NCBI GenBank assembly: GCA_039720395.1
Contig: CM077829.1
Span: 23,143,955 to 23,207,954 of the forward strand
Direction: 5' to 3'
DNA length: 64,000 nucleotides
DNA from: Liquidambar formosana
Taxonomy: Eukaryota; Streptophyta; Magnoliopsida; Saxifragales; Altingiaceae
Part shown: positions 58,208-64,000 of the stretch, one piece after another
Position numbering within the stretch: position 1 is the first letter of the stretch
Layout: every line of letters starts with the position of its first letter
Made by a program: the position numbers and the translations under genes
The notes under the pieces: model-generated
What the model saw: the letters and a program-made list of their open reading frames with translations, nothing else
The model's database searches: none
Told to the model about the DNA's origin: nothing

Positions 58208-60924
58208 TGTCACACCCCATTTTTGGACCACCTTACTAGGGCTCATCATTTCATGCATGTTTTTGTTTTGTTTTTGAGTCTAGTCACTTGCATTAGGTTT
58301 CTAGGGTCACAAGGACAATGGGTATGAGTTTTGGTTCAATTTGGAGTTGATCTTGAGGGATAATAAGAGCTTTTGTGACTTGAGGGGTATAATCATCTTT
58401 TAAGTCCCAAACTTTTCATTTGACCTTGGAATGATCTCCAAATTGTCAATTGGAGTCCATATGGATGCATAGGAGGTATTTCTAGGTTCAATTTGATAAA
58501 TCAATGGCTTGGGATTAAAATGGCTCAATGTAGTTCAAGATTGGTTAATTGACCCTTCTTTGGGTTAGCTCTAATTAACTCACAATTACCAATGAAATCT
58601 TTTCAAATTGACTTTCATTAGTCATCATTTTACTCCCAAAAGTGTTTTATGAAGTTCAATTTTGATATAGAAAGTGTTTGGTTTGACCCTATGTGCATGC
58701 CTATGCTTAGCAAAGGTAGAGCATAGTGGTTAACCGCCTTGTTCAAACCTAACCATGCCCCTGTGGTTAGTGGTTTTCACCCTAAAATGTTCAAAAACAT
58801 ATTCCTCATCAAAACACGATCGTTTTGGCTTTTGTTTCATCAAAATCAGAGTTAATTTACCCCCTGAAACACTTCTAGAAGGGAAGGGAGGCAAAATAGG
58901 AGAAAAATCAGAAGTGGGCTCGGGTGACCACCCAAGCCTGGGTGGCTAGCCGCCTGGGCCCAGGTGGCTAGCCGCCCAGCCTTGGGTGGTCACCCGAGGC
59001 CACTTTCCTATTTGCACCATGATTCCTTGCTGAAGCGGACTCTTGCCTATTTTGACGTATTTGGGCTCTTTTGGACGAGTTTCCTTCTATTTTTTGGTAA
59101 CTTCTGAGTTACTTAAGCCCCAAGGGGGTCTCTAATAGCCCTTGGATTAATTTTTAGGGTTTTAATCCTAGCCATTGGTTAATCTTAATGAAACTCTATA
59201 AATACCCCCCTATGCTTCAGCACAAGGGGAGCCACTTTATGCATTAAAACTTGAGTGTTTGAGAGAGAATAAGAGAGAGAGACTTGAAGGAGAGCTGGAG
59301 TTCTTGCTGTAGCCTTGAAGAACATTGATTGAAGACACCTACAAGAGCAAGAAGGAGTACATATAGCAGTAAGGAAGGCTCTTTCTAAGGTATTCCTCTT
59401 TTCTGTTCAAGCTTAAACAAAGGTATCATGTAGGAATAGCTCTATTGCATGTAATGCTTGTAATTTCTACCATGAATTGAGGTTTCTATTAGTTAATACA
59501 TGTGATATTGATGATGTTCATGATGAGTTTTGCATACTTTAGAGTTAGTTCATAGGTCTTAATGCATAGGTGTGATTCTTGTGCTCCTGTTGTCCCTGTG
59601 CTAGGATTAGTGTTATTGCATGTTAGTCTTAGGGTTTCTTATCATGTTTTATTGCTTTAGTTAGTTAATATGCATGATTTAGGTTCTGTTTAGGTTTATT
59701 TTAGTATGTGTGAAGTTTGTTTTGTATGTTTTTGAGCATATTTGTGAGTTTAGGGTTTTAAAGTCCTTGTTTTATGTTAGTTTTCATACAGCATGATAAA
59801 GTAGGTCTTTTTATTGGTTTTTTTTCCTGTTTGCTGTATATGTTTTTCATATGGAGTAAATATGATATTTTTGCATGCATGTTAGTTGATTTCTAGGGTT
59901 TTATGCATGATATGGTTCTAGGAATATGTTAGGACTTATTATTGTTCGCTGTTTTTGCTGTTGGCATGTTTAGTGGATGATTTTAGGCCTTAATACTATT
60001 CTGTCCAGATTTATATGTTGGTATTTTTGCATGGCTTTGAGCACTTGTAAGGGTGCAAATAGGTGTGGTATTAGTTCTATGGCAAATAGGGCTGCCAATC
60101 CATGAAATGGCTAATGTTTGGAGCAATTGCACTCAGGTAAGTGGGTATGAAGGTGCCCCAATTCACCTCTCTTCCTTATCCTTTCTCTTCTCCCTCTTTA
60201 GGGTTAATTTTTAATATGATCCTATGGTTCTAATCAAGGGTTTCCTTAACCCATAAAATTCTGGTTTTTATTAAAGTTTCCATTTTGTGGATTTCTTTCC
60301 AAAATTAGACTTTCTATTAAATTCAATTCTTTTGATCAAGTAAGGAAACCTAGGGTTTTTACCATAGGTTTGTATTAGGATTTAACCCTATTTCTTATCG
60401 AGCTACGTGGACTTTGATCCATGTATTTCATTGCATGGTACGTAAGCGCTCTTCGTGAGGTTCAAGTCCGTTCTAGGATCCAAGCATCCTAGGCTTCTTT
60501 TTGTTTTCTTTTCTTTTTCTTTATTTTCTGTTTTTATGTGTTTATTATGCATGGATGGATGAATGAAATATATGATATGCATGCTATCTTGTGATGATAT
60601 ACTTGCTGATTTTTGTATGGAAAGATCTTGATTTAGCCCAAATGAACTGAGAGACCGAAAGGGTGACATGGGTGCCTATAGGCTTTGCCTAGAACCTTCC
60701 CATGTCATAACTTAGCCTTCGAATCCCCGATTTCTTTGGTTTCCAAAAGACTGTTTTGCCTTTCTTTTTTTAAACATGGAGTCATTCAAATTGTTTTCTT
60801 AAAACAAATTGATTTTTAGGGTTTTCCTTGTTTCCTTTAAAAAATAAGGTGGCGACTCCCTTTTTTGTTTTCAAAACCAATTTCTCTTTTCAACCCCTTG
60901 TGGGCCCAATTTCCGGGGTTCACA
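58208..60924 (+). mobile_element. Inverted solo LTR of the element B family
   Basis: 2717 bp, starts TGTCACACCCC and ends GGGGTTCACA on the plus strand, opposite to A, B and C. It is flanked by GGTGC (58203-58207) and GGTAC (60925-60929), a target duplication with one change; the uninterrupted leader in B reads GGTGCATAA. No internal region. Confidence 0.92.
58919..59204 (+). promoter_or_regulatory. Promoter of the inverted solo LTR: palindrome and TATA box
   Basis: Palindrome at 58919-58998 (arms CTCGGGTGACCACC/GGTGGTCACCCGAG) and TATAAATA at 59197-59204. It would fire on the plus strand, away from the gag of C and towards 64000. Confidence 0.7.
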
Positions 60925-61352
60925 GGTACATAAGAGTGAGACCGTAGTGCCCTACAAGTCTGTCTATATGGACTAATGATAAGGGTAGGCTGGGGTCCTT
61001 CACTTGCTTGAGCAATCTTTATACCTAACCACATGTGGCATCAGGAACGCCGCGTGGGTCCAGTAGTACGTGATTAACTCATTTTATATACCCAAGGGTA
61101 CTTGGCAAGAGAGGTTGAGAGCTTTCGCCCCAACACATGGAATTAGGAAAACCAAGGTTGAGGCTAGGCCCATCAGTGGCAAGGGACATCGATCCTAACA
61201 TGCAAGAGTTTGCACACACAATGCAATAAATGAAAGCACACAATCAAGCGGATGCAATGTGATTGATTTTAATTAAACAAAAGAAATTAACTTAGCCCAA
61301 TCAAATTGTATAGAGTCTAGCCCACAAGTCCCCAGCAAAGTCGCCAGTCTAG

Positions 61353-63622
61353 TGGACCCCAAAAAAGTGAGGGTGGTAGGTCCACGGGGATTGAAAAGGA
61401 AAATGGGTTTGAAAACGAAAAAGGAAAGGAGTCGCCACCTTATTTTTTAAAGGAAACAAGGAAAACCCTAAAAATAGTTTGTTTTAAGAAAACAATTTGA
61501 ATGACTCCATATTTAAAAATGGAAAGGCAAAAAAGTCTTTTGGAAACCAGAGATGATGAATTCGGAGGCTAAGTTACGATATTGGAAGGTTCTAGGCAAA
61601 GCCTATAGGCACCCATATCGCCCTAAACGGTCTCTTAATTTAATTGGGCTAAATCAAAGTCTTAATCACACACAAATCAACAATTATCATCACAAGACAG
61701 CATGCATATCATCCATTCATTCATCCATATAAGCAATTAAATCAAAGAAAAAAGAAAAAGGGGGGAGAAAACCTAGGATACTTAGTATCCTAGGGCGGAC
61801 TTGAACCTCACGAAGAGCGCCTACATACCATGTATGGAAATACATGGATCAAAGTCCACGTAGTTCGAAAGGGAATAGGGTTATAACCTAATAGAGACCT
61901 ATGGTAAACCCTAAGTTTCCTTTCAAGTAAAACATGGTAAGTTTCCAAAAATGAATGATTCTCAAAAGATCTTTAGTGAATATGGAATTTGATAAAGATG
62001 GAAACTTTGGTTTAAAAGGTATTTTTTAATGAAAGGAAACTATAAGGATTGCCATGTTCCCCTATTAGGAAACAACCCTAGGGGGGAGAAAGGGAAAGTT
62101 TCAAGGAAAGGAAAGAAGGGTGAATTGGGGCACCCTCATACCCTACTTACCTTTAAGCAAAAGCGACCTGTCAAGATAACCACCCTATTGCATAGGGTAA
62201 TTACCTTATTTGCAAGATTTCATCTCGCAATAGCCAAAATAACCACCCCACATTGGTAGGGTAGTTGCATCTGTTGTACCTGTCAAAGCACCTGCAATTT
62301 CCATGCAAAACATACCGAGAATACCAACCAACCAAGCTAGGTTCCAATCAAGCAATTATCATGCTTAAACATAGGCTAACACATGCTCAAAACTCATCAT
62401 TAAAGCCATTAAACAGATCTAGACAGAATTGAAATAGAGCTTATAATCAACCATAAATCATGTAAACAACATGAATCATAAGCTAACTAAAACCCTAATT
62501 CAACCCTATATGCAATGACATGCAAAAAAACCCTAAAATCAACTATATGAATGCTAAAAATATCATAGTTACCTAATATGGAACACATATGCAGCAACTA
62601 TGAAGAAAAAAACAGAGAAAATCCCTAAGCTATCATGCTATATGCAACTAAACCAATACAAGGATGATAAAAACCCTAGAATCACACTAGTGCATAAAAT
62701 CCCATGAAATAACCCTAAATCATTGCAAAACAGAATATGAACAGCATTCTAACCATGCATATTAATCAATGGATGATCCACACATGATAAAGACCTAGAC
62801 TTTCACATGAAATAAAGCTATTCTAAGCATAAACTCAATTTCAGCACAAGAGAAATCCTAGAATCTCAAACATGCAGTAAATCACACGGAATAGCATCCT
62901 AGCATACTAAACAGCCCATGAATATCATCCTAAACATGCATACTAGCTAATAGAAGCAACAAGACATGATAAAGACATAAACTTGAACATGAAATAATGA
63001 CTATTCAATGCAAAACCCTAGAAAAGACTCTAGAAACCCTAAAAACACAAACACTCACGAAGTCACATGGAATGACATTATATCATGCAAAACCAGCCAT
63101 AAACAATATCCTAATCATGCATTCTAAGCATTAGAAGCATCAACACATGATAAAAATATAAGCTTGCACATGAAATAATGCTATCCTATGCAGAAAACCC
63201 TAATTTGAATGAAAGAGAGAAAATGGGAGAGGTATACCTATGGTGGCTGCTGTAGAGAGTCCTCCTCCTCTTATGTACTGCTGGGAATTCCTTCCTCCAA
63301 GCCTTCAAGCCCAACTCCAGCCTTCCTTCAAGCTTTCTCTCTCACTCTCTCACTCAAAATTTAGGTTAAACTACCCTAAGGATGGCTGCCATAGCCTCCA
63401 ATGTGCCTCTCACTTCAGAAATTCCCTCCCCCATTGCTGAAGTATAAGGGGGTATTTATAGGGTTTGAGGGAAAACCCTCAATGGTTGGGATTAAAACCC
63501 TAGGTATTGATCCAAGGGCTCTTAGAGGTTCCCTTGGGGCTCAAGTAGGTCAAATAGGGCTGAAATTAGGGTTAAATGGCGGCTGGAGGCGAGCAAATCC
63601 AAGGAAATAGGGAAGGAGCCGC
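61353..63622 (-). repeat. 5' LTR of element C, diverged subfamily, truncated by an insertion
   Basis: Starts at the primer site with TGGACCCC (plus strand). It shares blocks with the B LTR, such as GAGTCGCCACCTTATTTTTT, CACGAAGAGCGCCTAC and GGGGGTATTTATAG (TATA box, minus strand, 63453-63460), but is clearly diverged elsewhere. It is cut at 63623 by another LTR before the point where the palindrome would be expected. Confidence 0.8.
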
Positions 63623-64000
63623 TGTCACACCCCATTTTTGCACCACCTTACTAGGGCTCATCATTTCATGCATGTTTTTGTTTTCTTTTTGAGTCTAGTA
63701 ACTTGCATTAGTTTTCTAGAGTCACAAAGACAATGGATATGAATTTTGGTTCAATTCGGAGTTGATCTTAAGGGATAATGAGAGCTTTTGTGACTTGAGG
63801 GGCATAATCGTCTTTTAAATCCCAAACTTTTCATTTGACCTTGAAATGATCTCCAAATTGTCAATTGGAGTTCATATGGATGCATAGGAGGTATTTCTAG
63901 TGTCAATTTGATGAATCAATGGCTCAGGATTAAAATGGCTCGATACAGTTCCAGATTGGTTAATTGACCCTTCTTTGGGTTAGCTCTAATTGACTCACAA
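63623..64000 (+). repeat. Start of another inverted B-family LTR, cut by the window end
   Basis: Begins TGTCACACCCCATTTTTGCA, the same start and orientation as 58208-60924, and follows that sequence to the end of the window. It is inserted in the LTR of C. Whether it is a solo LTR or belongs to an element cannot be seen. Confidence 0.85.

Larger units (their letters stand above)
57923..61352 (-). other. Leader and primer-binding site of element C, with an inserted solo LTR
   Basis: Leader parts 57923-58207 and 60925-61327 match the leader of B, without genes. Plus-strand GTCCCCAGCAAAGTCGCCA (61328-61346) is the primer-site complement. It differs from B at three central bases but ends in the same TCGCCA. 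The insertion 58208-60924 lies between the leader parts. Confidence 0.8.
44752..63622 (-). mobile_element. Element C: Ty3/gypsy (Tat/Ogre-like), 3' LTR missing
   Basis: Minus-strand order: 5' LTR (61353-63622, itself cut by an inverted LTR), primer site, leader (with an inverted solo LTR), gag, protease, intron, reverse transcriptase, RNase H, integrase, then antisense DUF7745-type and PMD genes and a hairpin array. It ends abruptly at 44752, where the 5' LTR of B is joined. Its LTR belongs to a different, diverged subfamily (starting TGGACCCC on the plus strand). Every gene in it carries at least one visible lesion. Confidence 0.87.

Noticed and set aside
58208..64000. 58208-60924 and 63623-64000 as the two LTRs of one plus-strand element
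   Set aside because: The DNA between them is the leader, primer site and LTR of element C on the minus strand, so they are separate insertions.
1..64000. tRNA, rRNA or other RNA genes
   Set aside because: Only primer-binding sites complementary to tRNA 3' ends are seen; no full tRNA or rRNA could be recognised.

Overview
The window looks like repeat-dense DNA from an angiosperm nuclear genome. No host gene could be supported. Essentially everything is LTR retrotransposon, nested several layers deep. The plant assignment rests on the Ty3/gypsy pol with two RNase H regions, plant mobile domain (PMD) genes, tRNA-Arg and initiator-Met primer sites, and an AT-rich background. The species cannot be named from this sequence.

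Three copies (A, B, C) of one large Ty3/gypsy family of Tat/Ogre type lie in the same orientation, with gag-pol on the minus strand. A (1-8017) has only its 3' half. B (8018-44751) runs from LTR to LTR. C (44752-63622) lacks its 3' LTR. Each has gag, protease, reverse transcriptase, RNase H and integrase in the expected order. B and C have a short Ogre-like intron before the reverse transcriptase. Between integrase and the 3' LTR, every copy carries two genes on the opposite strand: a seven-exon PMD gene and a one-exon gene of the DUF7745 type. In B both read intact; in A the DUF7745 gene is intact; in C both are broken. All three gag-pol regions are broken.

The most unusual signal links these parts. 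A GC-rich palindrome of about 80 bp (outer arms CTCGGGTGACCACC / GGTGGTCACCCGAG) occurs in the LTR upstream of its TATA box, upstream of the PMD gene, and upstream of the DUF7745 gene. There are eight copies, one shortened. This suggests that the sense promoter and the two antisense promoters share a control site. Between the PMD promoter and the 3' LTR lies an array of hairpins. In B about 24 stem-loops keep nearly the same 7-nt loop while their stems change in a compensatory way. In C an unrelated sequence at the same position also forms hairpins.

Later insertions sit on top. A solo Ty1/copia LTR (1236-2892) interrupts the PMD gene of A. A very young LTR element without coding capacity (18935-26060, chromovirus-like ends, four CACGATCGATCGT palindromes upstream of its TATA box) splits the pol of B. 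A young Ty1/copia element with a decayed interior (34788-44479) splits the 5' LTR of B. An inverted solo LTR (58208-60924) sits in the leader of C, and another inverted LTR begins at 63623. Perfect 5-bp target duplications mark the copia, solo copia and LARD insertions. B has none, so its two ends probably come from different insertions.
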